Positions 21,101-28,402 of a stretch of DNA of 59,723 bases are shown here, one piece after another. Both the position numbers and the translations under genes were made by a program. A model generated the notes under the pieces. It made no database searches and was not told the origin of the DNA. It worked only from the letters and a program-made list of their open reading frames with translations. The DNA is from a virus. The DNA lies in IMG/VR virus record IMGVR_UViG_3300042372_000620, positions 1 through 59,723 of that record, one strand, 5' to 3'. Position 1 is the first letter of the stretch, and the number at the start of each line of letters is the position of its first letter.

Positions 21101-24100
21101 ATAATGCAACAGACTTTTCTGAAGCTTTCATATCTACTAATTTTGCATTGCTTTCTAATTGAATCTGCTGTTGTTGAGCCACTTGTGGCATTAACAATTG
21201 TTGCCCTAGTCTTGTAAAGAAAACTTCATTTTGTGCAGATAGTTTTGTAAAAAATTCTCCCTGCAAAGTTTGCTGATCTTTTATTATATTTATCTGTGCC
21301 TGTTCTCTTACCGCCATTACTGCAAGAAGCTGTTGATTTAATTGTGCTAATTGTGGACCAAACTTATCTTGCATTGCTGTTTCTGGTTTAGAAACAAAAC
21401 CACTTGCTTGTAAAAATTGAGATTTTAATTTTTTGCCTTCATCTCCAGAAAAATCTAAATATTCAAAAATAGCTTTTCTTTGTTCAACATTAAACCTCAA
21501 AAGATTTCCACCAATTGATTTTGCTACATTTGCTAATTGACTTCCAGCTTGAAGCCTTTGCAATTGTTCTGGTGACGATGTTAATAATTTTTCACCTTTG
21601 TTTTCTGTTTCAGATTGTTTTCTTGCATTATCTTGTTCTTCTTTTGCTATTTCTTGTCTTATTTTTCCAACCCTTTGCTCAATCGCAGAAATCTCTTCGG
21701 TTGAATCAGCAAGATTTTTCATAGCTTGGTTAAGAAGAGAAGCCTCTACTTTTAATCTACCTAATTCATTTGTTGCTTCAACATAATCGCCCCTGCCTTC
21801 TGTAGCAGTTAATTTTGAATTGTTTTGTTTTGTTTGTGCCTGTTCTGTTCTGGCTCTATTTTGCTCTATTTTTGCTTGTATTTCATCTGGTGTCAATTGT
21901 TGACCATTTACATTAACGCCAGCTAATCTAGCCTGTTGTTCTCTAAATGCTTGAGTTTGATCTGCCACATTTGTCATATTCAAACCTATTACATTTTCAT
22001 TCACATCAGAAAATGGTCTTGCTTTTTTTTGTCTTTTTACCTCATCTTCAATAGCTATATTTGTCCTAATATTTCTTGTTTGCTGTTGAATTTTTGAAAG
22101 CTTATCAAATTCCTGCACAGTTGTAAGCGTTGCTTGAACTAATTTATTTATTCCAGCAACATATGTGTCTGCTGCTTTTTCTAAGTTAACCGTTATGGTT
22201 TTAAAAGCATTTAAGAATGGATCAGAAACATTTGACATTAATTTTTTTGCAAGTTCATTATAATCGCCACCAGACTCTGAAAGCATTTTTGTAAAGTCTT
22301 CACCCATTTTTCCAACGACTGAATTTACATAGCTTTGTATTTGGGTTTCATCAAGACCACCAACACCTTTTAATTGTTGAGTCAAAGCACTACGCAATGC
22401 TGATTGTGGATCTTTACCACCACCCATATCATTTGGTCTTATATTCGCAAGAATATTGGGGAGTATTGAAGACATTTCTGCCAATACTGTTCCAGAAGAT
22501 TGTAGATTTTCTCCCGATGAACCAAGACCGCCAGTAATATTTTTTAAATTAGTCTTAAACCCAGTTGGGTCTATGGAAGGCAATTGAATTTCATTTGATA
22601 TTTTTTGTTTTTGCGATACTGAAAAATTTGAAGATAGTGAATCAGTTATAGTTTGAAAAGCTGGTGTTAAATTGTTGAGCGTATTAGCAGCATTAGTTGA
22701 AGCATCAGCAATAAGAGAAAATGCTATACTTAATTTTTGTGCCCCCTCAATTGCTTGTGCTTGACTTTTAGCAGCATTTTGTTGTTTCTCAAAATCTTTT
22801 GCAAATGTTTCAAGCTGTTTTTTAATCTTACTTATTGGTTGATCTAAACCAATTGCCAATCTTGCAATCTGACTTATGTTTGCACTATCTTTAAAAAACC
22901 CTTCAATTTCATATGGTTTTCTTTTTCCCTGCTCATCTCTAACAACAGGCGAACTTTTTATATCCTCTTGAAGTTGTTTTGACAAAAGGGCATTTATACC
23001 ACCAGCTTGTGCAGCATATTGATTTCTTCTTTCTACAGCAGTATTTGTTGCTTCTTGACTTGCATAACTTTTTCTACTAAAAAAGGTAGTAGAAGCTGCA
23101 CTTTTTGTTGAAATTTCGTCATCAATTTTTGATTGAAGGGTTGTAATTTCATTAAGATTTTCTTGTGATATTTTTCCAAATGATGCAGCAGCAACTTCAA
23201 AAGCATTTTTCAACTTATTGCCAGCTTCTTCTAATTTTATGCTTGAGATTTGTTTTTTAGCATCAGTTAAACCTGATACTATACCAGTAAATCCACCAAT
23301 CAATGCACCAACAGCCATACCAAAAGGACCAGCAAAACTTCCAATCGCCAATCCAGTAGCAGCACCTGTTAAACCACCAGAAATTCCAGCACCAGCCTTT
23401 ACTATGCTTTCACCTTCTGCTCCACCAGCAACAGCCTTTTTATAATCTTCTGCTTGTGGACCTACTGCTGAAGCTATAAGACCAATACCGCTACTAACAG
23501 CAAAAGAACTATTTTGAAGACCTTCTTTTGAAACAAGACCTTTTCCAAAATCAGTAACTTTTCTGAGTATTTTCTTTTGACCTGTTTCTGTATAACCTTG
23601 TGTTTTTAACCTATTGGCCAAAACTGGATCATAAAATTCGCCCTTAGATGAAACTTCAAACTTTCTTCTTCCAGCAACGGTTTCCCTAGCCATTTGTTGA
23701 GCTTGCTTATTTGCAAACTTTTCATCAAATTCTAAACCTTTTGCTTCAGAAAAAGATTTTATTTGATTAAAATAACCAGCCTTCAATCTTTGAGCAGTAT
23801 TTTCTCTAATTTCTTTACGAGTGCCACCAGTTGCTTCTTCGCCATAAAGTTTTTTATAATTAGAAAGTTCTTTCCTTATTTCTTTTTTATAAGCATCGCC
23901 ATAAGTTGATGTTATTACTTTTCCATCTTTTGTAATATTTCCATCTGGATTATCTTTATATTTGTTCTTTAATGCATTAATTTCTGATCCTGTTTTTTCC
24001 AGATCTTTTTGTGCCTGATCAACGAATGCTTTATTTCTAGCAGCACTTTGATTTACTTGTTTTAAATTGTTTACACTTTGACCAACATTTTTTTGTGCTT

Positions 24101-27086
24101 CTGCTGTTGTTGAAGCAGCAGCATCAATACTTGCTTGCTTATTAGCTGCTAAGTTTTCATAGTTTGTTTTAACTCTTGTTGCAGCTTGTATCTTTTTATC
24201 AATTGCTTTTTCTTCTCTACTTCCAACAGCAACACCTCTTTTTTGAGTTTCAAGACCTCTAATTTCTTGCTCTTTAGCTTTAGCGTTTGATATGTGTCTA
24301 GCTTGAATATCTCTTTCTTCTTGTTCTTTTGCTTTAACATCTTTTAATATTCCCTTTCTTTCTTCCATTGTTTTTAGAATTTCTGCTCTTGCAGCATTTA
24401 TGTTTTCCTCATTTTTTTGACCTTGAGCAACCTTATTAGCTTGCTGTTTATAAATAGGTTCAAGTGCTTTTACTTGTTTAGTTGTATTGGTAACATCTTC
24501 TGCAACAGCTATTGCTTCTTGTCTGTTCTGTCTTTTTTCTGCTTTATTTGTTGGTATCCTAAGTTGTCCTTCAACCTGTTTTGCAATTTTTATTTCTTCT
24601 TTTGTTAAACTGCCATAACCACCCCTAGCAAATTTCTTTCTGCCAGTCGTATTCATATGGTCTAAGTTAGGAACTCCAATTTTCTTTGTTTCATCTGGAG
24701 TATAAATGTATTCTCCTGGCATAACCAACGATGGAATAACCCCACCACTAGCCCTTCCAAGTCGAGATAAGTTTGAAGCACCTATGCTATTAACTGAAGA
24801 TTTTTTAATTACATAAGAACCAATTGGCAAATCTAATGGAACACTATCAGTGTTACCAACGCCTGGAACTAAACCTCCAAGAGCTAATTTTTTTTCAAAT
24901 GATTCGTATACTGATAAATTAGATAAATTAATTGAATCATCTCTTTGATTTTTATAAGAACTTTTTGGATTTATATTAGCAAGTTTTCCCTCATATAATA
25001 ATGCCTTGGCTATAATTTCTATGTCTGGAACTTGATTTTTCGTTACCTTTGTTTCAATTAACTTATCGTCACCTATAAAATCCATTCCTTGTTGATTTGG
25101 AAGTTTTACATAATTAGATGTTTGTGGATTTCTTCTTAATTTTTTAGCAGTATCGGCTTCGCCTAAAGCTCCAGCAATTTGATTGTATTGACTTTGACTA
25201 CCTTCTCCGATTTTAACCTTAAAATAATTTTCCCCAAGTTGACCTAAAAAATTATCTCTTCCACCCACAACCTTTCTTCCAAAAGCTTTTGTAACAGCAG
25301 AATTAGCTTTTTCAACAGCTTTTTGTGGAGTTGATTTAGGATTAGCCATTTCATTTTCATAAACATTTTTTCCAGCGTTTAACATTCTTTCCGAATCTTT
25401 TCTATATTTATCATATTTGCCTAATTTATTTCTTTTTATTTGTCCAATAAATTTATACGCATCTAATTCTGGATCATATAAATCATTTAATGATGTTTTA
25501 CCAGTTTCTTTAATAACATCTAATACTTTTCCACCCATATCAAAACGATTTCTTGGAATAACCAACTCACCAGGTTCTAACAATGCAGGAACCTTATCTC
25601 CCCTACCAACTCCTGGTACAATTCCACCCTTTGCCATTTTAATTATTCCACCAGAAGCTTTTCTTCCCCCAGTTGGCAAAAATGGAGAAAAAGTACTTGG
25701 TTGACTTGCTGGTGCAGGAGCAAAAGCCGTACTAGCAAAACCCTTTGTAAAACTAGTTAAACTTTGAACCGTCTTCACTGCTGCAATAGCAGTTATAACT
25801 GGCAAAATTCCTTTTAAAGAATCAGCAAGTGCAATACCAGCAGAAGCAGCACCAAGAAGTAAATCTATGAGCGATCTAAACGAAGATGTATTGGTAAGAT
25901 TTCTAATAAAATCTGCAAATTCTTCTTTAACCTTTTGTATTTTTACGCCAAAAGCCTCTTGTGCTTGTGCAGCATTTAGAGCAAGAGAAGCACCACCTAT
26001 TTGGGCGATACCTAAAGCTTTCTGTGCGACACCAAATTCTTGAATAAGTGGTATAACCTTGGAGATCTGCCTATATCCACCAAGTTCTTCGATAATGGCA
26101 CTAAACCTTGGATCAGTAGATCTAAGCTCATTAAGAGCACCAGAAAGCCTTTTAACAGCCTCATATGGTCCAACAAATTGATTTGCAAGACCCAAATCGC
26201 CAGCAGCCCTAGCTTCGTCTGCCGTATATCTTAGCTGTACGCCAATATCCTTAAGTGCTTCAACAGTTTCATTACGCTGTACCCTAGTAAATATAGTTCT
26301 AAGGCCAGTACCAATACTTTCTGCACTTTCTCTAGTTGTTTGCCTAATTGATGTGAATAATGCTAAAAATTCATTTAAGTCACCGCCAGCAGATTTAAAA
26401 GCACCACCAGCTTTACGAACACCTTCAATTAAGTCTTGAGCTTCAACAGCAAATTCAGCAGCAACAGCATTGATTGCACCGAGAGCATTACCCAAGTCTT
26501 TTGCACTTATGCCAAACTGATTCATAACCGCAATAGCACCTTCGGTAGTATCTCTCAGGTTGTCAAAGCTTGGGGCTAATGCAGCTTGAGCCAATGCTTC
26601 AAGTGCAACCTTAGTGTCTGCTAAACTTAAGTTAGCTTGTTTTAATGTCACTGCCGTTGTAAGCAGGTCTTTGCTGGAAACGCCATAATTCTTTGACAGT
26701 CTACTTACTTCATTACCTACAGCACCAACTTGTCCAACACTGTCTGTAGAAACCTGAGTCAATCTAACCATTTCACGATCAAACTCTACAGCAGCAGTTA
26801 ATGCTTGCTTTAGAGAAGATGTAAAAGTGATAATAGCTCCAGCAGTAAGTGTAAAAGCAACAAATCTTTTAGCAGCTAAACCTGACTGTCTACCAAACTG
26901 TTCCATAGCAGTACTAGCTTCTGCTGCTTGCACTTTAATATATCTTAAATTATCTGCATCATTTTTTGGTATACCCAAAGATACTGCACCAACATCTTTC
27001 AATTGACTATTGATAGTGTTAGCAGCATTTTTTAAAGATGCCGTATTTAATGCTACACTCAACTGTGCCGTTAAATTAAAAGCCAT
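12132..27086 (-). CDS. Giant tail tape measure protein (4984 aa)
   Basis: The largest gene. The N-terminal about 450 residues match the TP901/PhageMin-type tape measure core: ITFTSSLKQALTAAVEFDRE, then QVSTDSVGQVGAVGNEVSRL and a helical repeat region. Six Gly-Gly turn modules of the kind G-G-x-V-P-G...P-A-x-L-x-P-G-E-[FY]-V-[IV] occur near residues 480, 750-800, 2270-2340, 2565-2600, 4450-4510 and 4780-4820. Long Lys/Glu/Gln coiled coil fills about 830-1130. Gly/Ala-rich hydrophobic stretches near 1230-1272 and 3916-3950 could insert in membrane during DNA entry. A nuclease-like D669...E678-x-K680 pattern and a HEFGGH motif at 2758-2763 are embedded (see findings). At about 1.5 angstroms per residue it would specify a tail near 0.75 micrometres. 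GGGGTGA precedes ATG 27086. Confidence 0.95.
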   Translation of the reverse strand: MAFNLTAQLSVALNTASLKNAANTINSQLKDVGAVSLGIPKNDADNLRYIKVQAAEASTAMEQFGRQSGLAAKRFVAFTLTAGAIITFTSSLKQALTAAVEFDREMVRLTQVSTDSVGQVGAVGNEVSRLSKNYGVSSKDLLTTAVTLKQANLSLADTKVALEALAQAALAPSFDNLRDTTEGAIAVMNQFGISAKDLGNALGAINAVAAEFAVEAQDLIEGVRKAGGAFKSAGGDLNEFLALFTSIRQTTRESAESIGTGLRTIFTRVQRNETVEALKDIGVQLRYTADEARAAGDLGLANQFVGPYEAVKRLSGALNELRSTDPRFSAIIEELGGYRQISKVIPLIQEFGVAQKALGIAQIGGASLALNAAQAQEAFGVKIQKVKEEFADFIRNLTNTSSFRSLIDLLLGAASAGIALADSLKGILPVITAIAAVKTVQSLTSFTKGFASTAFAPAPASQPSTFSPFLPTGGRKASGGIIKMAKGGIVPGVGRGDKVPALLEPGELVIPRNRFDMGGKVLDVIKETGKTSLNDLYDPELDAYKFIGQIKRNKLGKYDKYRKDSERMLNAGKNVYENEMANPKSTPQKAVEKANSAVTKAFGRKVVGGRDNFLGQLGENYFKVKIGEGSQSQYNQIAGALGEADTAKKLRRNPQTSNYVKLPNQQGMDFIGDDKLIETKVTKNQVPDIEIIAKALLYEGKLANINPKSSYKNQRDDSINLSNLSVYESFEKKLALGGLVPGVGNTDSVPLDLPIGSYVIKKSSVNSIGASNLSRLGRASGGVIPSLVMPGEYIYTPDETKKIGVPNLDHMNTTGRKKFARGGYGSLTKEEIKIAKQVEGQLRIPTNKAEKRQNRQEAIAVAEDVTNTTKQVKALEPIYKQQANKVAQGQKNEENINAARAEILKTMEERKGILKDVKAKEQEERDIQARHISNAKAKEQEIRGLETQKRGVAVGSREEKAIDKKIQAATRVKTNYENLAANKQASIDAAASTTAEAQKNVGQSVNNLKQVNQSAARNKAFVDQAQKDLEKTGSEINALKNKYKDNPDGNITKDGKVITSTYGDAYKKEIRKELSNYKKLYGEEATGGTRKEIRENTAQRLKAGYFNQIKSFSEAKGLEFDEKFANKQAQQMARETVAGRRKFEVSSKGEFYDPVLANRLKTQGYTETGQKKILRKVTDFGKGLVSKEGLQNSSFAVSSGIGLIASAVGPQAEDYKKAVAGGAEGESIVKAGAGISGGLTGAATGLAIGSFAGPFGMAVGALIGGFTGIVSGLTDAKKQISSIKLEEAGNKLKNAFEVAAASFGKISQENLNEITTLQSKIDDEISTKSAASTTFFSRKSYASQEATNTAVERRNQYAAQAGGINALLSKQLQEDIKSSPVVRDEQGKRKPYEIEGFFKDSANISQIARLAIGLDQPISKIKKQLETFAKDFEKQQNAAKSQAQAIEGAQKLSIAFSLIADASTNAANTLNNLTPAFQTITDSLSSNFSVSQKQKISNEIQLPSIDPTGFKTNLKNITGGLGSSGENLQSSGTVLAEMSSILPNILANIRPNDMGGGKDPQSALRSALTQQLKGVGGLDETQIQSYVNSVVGKMGEDFTKMLSESGGDYNELAKKLMSNVSDPFLNAFKTITVNLEKAADTYVAGINKLVQATLTTVQEFDKLSKIQQQTRNIRTNIAIEDEVKRQKKARPFSDVNENVIGLNMTNVADQTQAFREQQARLAGVNVNGQQLTPDEIQAKIEQNRARTEQAQTKQNNSKLTATEGRGDYVEATNELGRLKVEASLLNQAMKNLADSTEEISAIEQRVGKIRQEIAKEEQDNARKQSETENKGEKLLTSSPEQLQRLQAGSQLANVAKSIGGNLLRFNVEQRKAIFEYLDFSGDEGKKLKSQFLQASGFVSKPETAMQDKFGPQLAQLNQQLLAVMAVREQAQINIIKDQQTLQGEFFTKLSAQNEVFFTRLGQQLLMPQVAQQQQIQLESNAKLVDMKASEKSVALFNPLDALAIQNKEVGGGQAYYNNKIRPKTKDITSFLLAEEERKKIAELQPGVGKDSTAIAINALAGGNLAAKLPSALAQNKAVQTANIDLGKLSEEIQAANKGGTDSTQLASIITAAIGKRLATLRAEQEQVQGNLAGSLGLKITTDQKGNRDIAKDQDPTKGGVGGFVTDLIKNNVTGAAFTQATEDVKRLGNVIGTQFTAQMGILEAQTTAATTQIAALNIQIAALGKPKPPVPNAQNVNAIAPPQVANPPVAQNNLVRPQGIPFAPARLSTGGMVTHSSAIVGADPKVFKPIGPDTIPAMLNDGEYVVNAKATSENLPLLQALNGGGTVKPTKAMNDGGAVKYLAGGAFVGGPAGAGVAVNAVELKRIIDDERQRRVDLAILQKFGNLRGSWRRNALNNSLRIQAGDSNLTNIPYQGGQFIASAIVSPAFDEPWTPIKDITTAGLKTNNLNPQQKEALNKKAIFGMPLNIKPVHYQWITGITDKYIRGDLTQQQKNTNINANQSVFDVTAKDAQGNSKEYYRRRAKLDPFFQGLLVYGAPVQFGENKKFSDTFGFDLADENFPVLGFSKGGQAGRKTPAMVQSGEFIVGADKAKKNKGLLDHMNGGGKVSYLSLGGMSEADEFMRNSSKPGVQNILQTFRNNDSGPGNLKIKRMDPLNTTGVATRGTEYLLERARHYLGERIANQFSRILSKPAEDVGPDRRVMKKMQMFQDILPTLEKNPEQLESTRGFYNIKRDTAVTLIRGEAGPVQPQSSRKTTRHEFGGHALTYAAEKPGAKLKNSIFGSLGLDTLENLFKPTRTVAETHARIVEEKSPAASLKRMISFLSNQKAANAYGANPILGKDALGFHAQALKDLQGNKGQIPIDGLLSGAGKGKEAELFKEFLTRAGKKTSSISEVAGKSYINAKAFVGAGLLNPKKSIGAGLVAAASLFGSTGKSYGQEAIKAKDSDSIVIPGYESTEEQIKADNDLKAIQANEKFWENAIMAGYIASPFAAVGTVALASRYRTNQKIAGLFPDDVDAQKKYRKGSAADRMIMIKNLKYTEEGKSLVKTYESFIKDTTNKGIVTRNVPFAGFFGRLGKGIGKFGVNTVKGIGNIVGDFNSGELQSNIIKSIGIGKSDEIPMNKAGGVDWGKNIPTNQIEASIKSPDTTPQMRAVLQKILDERAGKPTSEVSTNPVVSETSNNPIKVEKVINDLSNFERNKNVSMKQIKDLNLSDLKKIYENKNLPKKYREQAQTERFNRIVNDKTNNNIAANKQDFVNEFKKLSPLDQNRFVTMYEADQLTAPLDSEIPKPKTNEAKPVVIEKPIKNSTNNNIYEFLKSKKVPENIIKATLKKTSRFLESPIAQPITKKIALDIANDIKTRMVTASQKSTEGKPNELQLSKEKYKADANKFLQNELDARYGERKLISKNGLKPLKLTRETPIPGNVIAEIQSRNPYLLANQIYNARENAATANFRTEGLSVEQIQAKKIEYAKRAAIFRNIKSAEQQRAISLAQAREVIRLENIALQEVEGFKRAEGARKRIENANKEIERQNAAKNKNVIGIKPDGEVKAGKVQVKVEKKVRDVFNIKPDEVKAEKNLGIPKEIPKEIYGLKPDPVKTDITNKTEPSKVPPKVDVTTGNKPNLNDAGKGTVVPTTTEGRTGVQPSKVPPSELVGPLPPTPEQIAAEAAAKAETAKATEAAKAEPAAKNNAPVEAPKTVRQILEKNGVTPSEMAQVQNQFPDIAKGRKINEIMKAVQRVREKNKASFVETNNQLIRANNNSKTIIGNSSKFNMIDGGKTIQKYGTYAQIALPLVKTSIVDYMNGVDPSEIKKKLGAEALTSAALIPLFEGLTRIPKVAPFAGPLGLAFLPQTATDLEKIGTALTTNKNQGQIKSVVENYGTVFPEIANLYDKKKYESSSLILGESDADTTLAGQGASYLGTIAAGALAGSAIPIPGGTLLGGAAGFLIASYKFLRDTYARNLKLRKNDEAKTLRKYLQPRFDARGMGSDNAAFFDDKDDTLYTKLLKENPSLFFNNFSDEIESYGIVTDRRYGDLKNQRYLNENPYTSIEDAILFEKLKDDKGKGERGMPESFISEITPLQKSGASEGQLNKIREKYESKNAATDFILKKLGKGDVEKINDYDKSAIFGRLFKQDKNILNIEELGPKILFDDQNEQKIVEIAKSLGVKMPDDQEYSIKDLNTNYDVFRKNLKLEQLAQNIKTTANLENLEGQTILSASEKLKKQKGGLYVLPIQRRRLDDYINQTYKEVSNLMEPTYTVDGLEGAEPRKIDTDKEKRKNLQKNIENELFNGSYEEDATKTDLLNYVKLMKNINQKKYYKDRNYGVEEIKYAGLLPQYQNIEIEKRQKENALILEQFSKDFGKKLTAIVPFFNNNLFNTKFDALQYSSNDGNVQTKEDFFKYDKDKIKKDLNIPEKEEVVSKNIYDYFEKNKSIKYNWIGAKENNLDQPIAMASGGIVPSSAPNPDPSFFVAKGSDTVPAILSPGEYVVNARATAANLPLLQNLNSGGAVKYLYRGGDLQAINPYYARLSGQSPGRGYINSRGRQRTDFDIGAQGYLASKNFNPRSNANTLNNLANYAADRSGFLNKPGYGRYTYNSFYGPKHSKEFGGDGYGSTSFSGRNAIPDYLGGLNALSDSRYGSPKMAGVTKFALEDWAFEDILNNREISRGPIGGYQMSDVGSRYISGLIGGPPADKVSLKDYMNELGFSKAGNQTFQGVSANKALAMGSLADTPGSNVGIAQQAISSIQTKGLGNLSVNNTDVAAATALDTIKNARMSHYNQPRRFFANGGSTTDTQPAMLTPGEFVVSKPAVDRVGTAFLDRVNNYAKGGKVGYYQNGTGSSNSGSGPILGVDFKILQSASENLQGVAGLVSSAVIQLGTSFGQAAGTITSSMSLIDKVGSLMNSSSSAMYSSSLAFERAVNNLASALDRVPKTINLAIAPLSLNVSFNTPSVLAAIQQSLSGITTNVAGMIRSAIEDNNNDQMRA

Positions 27087-27169
27087 TTTTTCACCCCAAT
27101 AAAAAAGGGCAGGGAATAAGCGTAAATGTACGATTACTCACTACCCATCTTTGAAGATACTGTCCGTTA

Positions 27170-28033
27170 TTACTTACTTTCGATATCTTTCTTTTCAACA
27201 GGTTCAACCGCTTGAACCTTTTCAGCTTTTTCAGCCAAGGGCTTGCCTTCATCATCCAAGAATGGAGTAAATTCAACAATATACTCCCCTTTTTCATCAA
27301 CCAGATTGCCATGAATATCAATTAGTTCATCTTTTTCATTGATATATCTGCCATCTTTGTTGACTAATCTTCCTTCGGAATCAACCCTGTGGCCACTTTT
27401 ATTAACAAAATTCAAGTCTTGATCTACAAACTTGTACTTCTTAAGAAATTCATTCTCTGGAAGCTTTTTTTCGTAGTCTGGATCAAGGTTATACAGCATC
27501 AACGCTAGGTTACTTGCTGCTGGATTAGTTACTGGGTCATCATCCCTATTTAGATAGTCTTCATAACTAGCATAATAAGTTTTACCCGTATCTGAATACA
27601 CCGTACAAGCACTAACCCAGTAATTGAATTGTGCATTATCTGCTTGACCTTCAGCAGTATTTGAATCTAACGAAGAACGCTCAGATGTAAGCGACCTAAG
27701 TTCAGCCCTGTCTTTCTTCATTTGAAGGGCTAAGTCCTTTGCCTCAGACAGTTTAATACCGCCAGACTTGATCTTTCTTTCATTAGAATTAATTTTTTCA
27801 ATTAATTTTTTATACTGAGCTTCCTTATTGTCATCCCACAAGTTCTGCTCTCGCATCACATTGTTTACTTTAGCACGAAGGATAGCACCTGATTCGACTG
27901 CATCCCGAAATGCCTTATTGTATGTCTTTTGCCCTTCTTGTCGTTGTTTGACATTAGGGCGAATTACGCACAATTCCATCTCTTTGCTATCAAGAGTTAC
28001 CTTAAAAACCTTCTTGTTATCGTTGACACTCAT
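27170..28033 (-). CDS. Pre-tape-measure protein, probable tail assembly chaperone (paralogue 1)
   Basis: A 287-residue protein, ATG 28033 after a strong AAAGGAGG, overlapping the preceding gene by 17 bases. The N-terminal domain (KVFKVTLDSKEMELCVIRPN) is followed by a Lys/Glu coiled coil and a conserved-looking block, NTAEGQADNAQFNYWVSACT then YDxYLN-like sequence. The same layout occurs in the 348-residue protein two genes upstream. The C-terminus (about 205-265) is a run of short units of about 8 residues (VDSEGRLVNKDGRYINEK and similar) with D/E-x-G-[RHN]-x-V pattern. Position directly before the tape measure is that of tail assembly chaperones. There is no convincing programmed frameshift. 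The 83 bases between its stop and the tape measure start contain nothing I recognise. Confidence 0.65.
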   Translation of the reverse strand: MSVNDNKKVFKVTLDSKEMELCVIRPNVKQRQEGQKTYNKAFRDAVESGAILRAKVNNVMREQNLWDDNKEAQYKKLIEKINSNERKIKSGGIKLSEAKDLALQMKKDRAELRSLTSERSSLDSNTAEGQADNAQFNYWVSACTVYSDTGKTYYASYEDYLNRDDDPVTNPAASNLALMLYNLDPDYEKKLPENEFLKKYKFVDQDLNFVNKSGHRVDSEGRLVNKDGRYINEKDELIDIHGNLVDEKGEYIVEFTPFLDDEGKPLAEKAEKVQAVEPVEKKDIESK

Positions 28034-28400
28034 CTTTGTCCTCCTTTGTTTTTAGAAAAGTCTGGTGTCTATTCCAAGAAATCGCATACTGGCCCATCTC
28101 ATTTTCTACTGCTCTTATTTGATGATTACCGTTGTTGAGTACTGCCGTTCTACATTCTTCCCATAATTGCTTCCATTCTAACTGTTCATCTGTCAGTTCA
28201 CTTTCTGGCAAGCGATGCCCCCAAAGCTCTCCAAAATTTTGCTCAAAAGAAGATAACGCACCAATAAAGGCAGTCCTAACTTTTGTGCTAGTAATTTTAA
28301 AAAGCCTAGCTCTTGAATCTGATTGATATTTTTTTTTACCCTTTTCATTTTCCTCCTGACTTAATCTTAACGCATCCTGCATTTGTTTTTCAACATCCAT
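28017..28400 (-). CDS. Small protein between the two chaperone-like genes
   Basis: A 127-residue, highly charged protein with ATG 28400 after TTAAGGAGAT. It starts with a Lys/Glu/Gln-rich helix (about 1-35) and continues with amphipathic helices (SSFEQNFGELWGHRLPESEL) and a His/Trp-containing end (SWNRHQTF). No motif or membrane segment. It overlaps the next gene by 17 bases and follows the upstream one by two bases, so the three are probably co-translated and may act together in tail assembly. No family was recognised. Confidence 0.7.
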   Translation of the reverse strand: MDVEKQMQDALRLSQEENEKGKKKYQSDSRARLFKITSTKVRTAFIGALSSFEQNFGELWGHRLPESELTDEQLEWKQLWEECRTAVLNNGNHQIRAVENEMGQYAISWNRHQTFLKTKEDKDECQR

Positions 28401-28402
28401 TT

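Noticed and set aside
27091-27321. Frameshift extension of the 287-residue protein, as in lambda G/GT chaperones
   Set aside because: The extension would be only about 30 residues with no convincing slippery heptamer; an ordinary stop and start to the tape measure explains the gap better.
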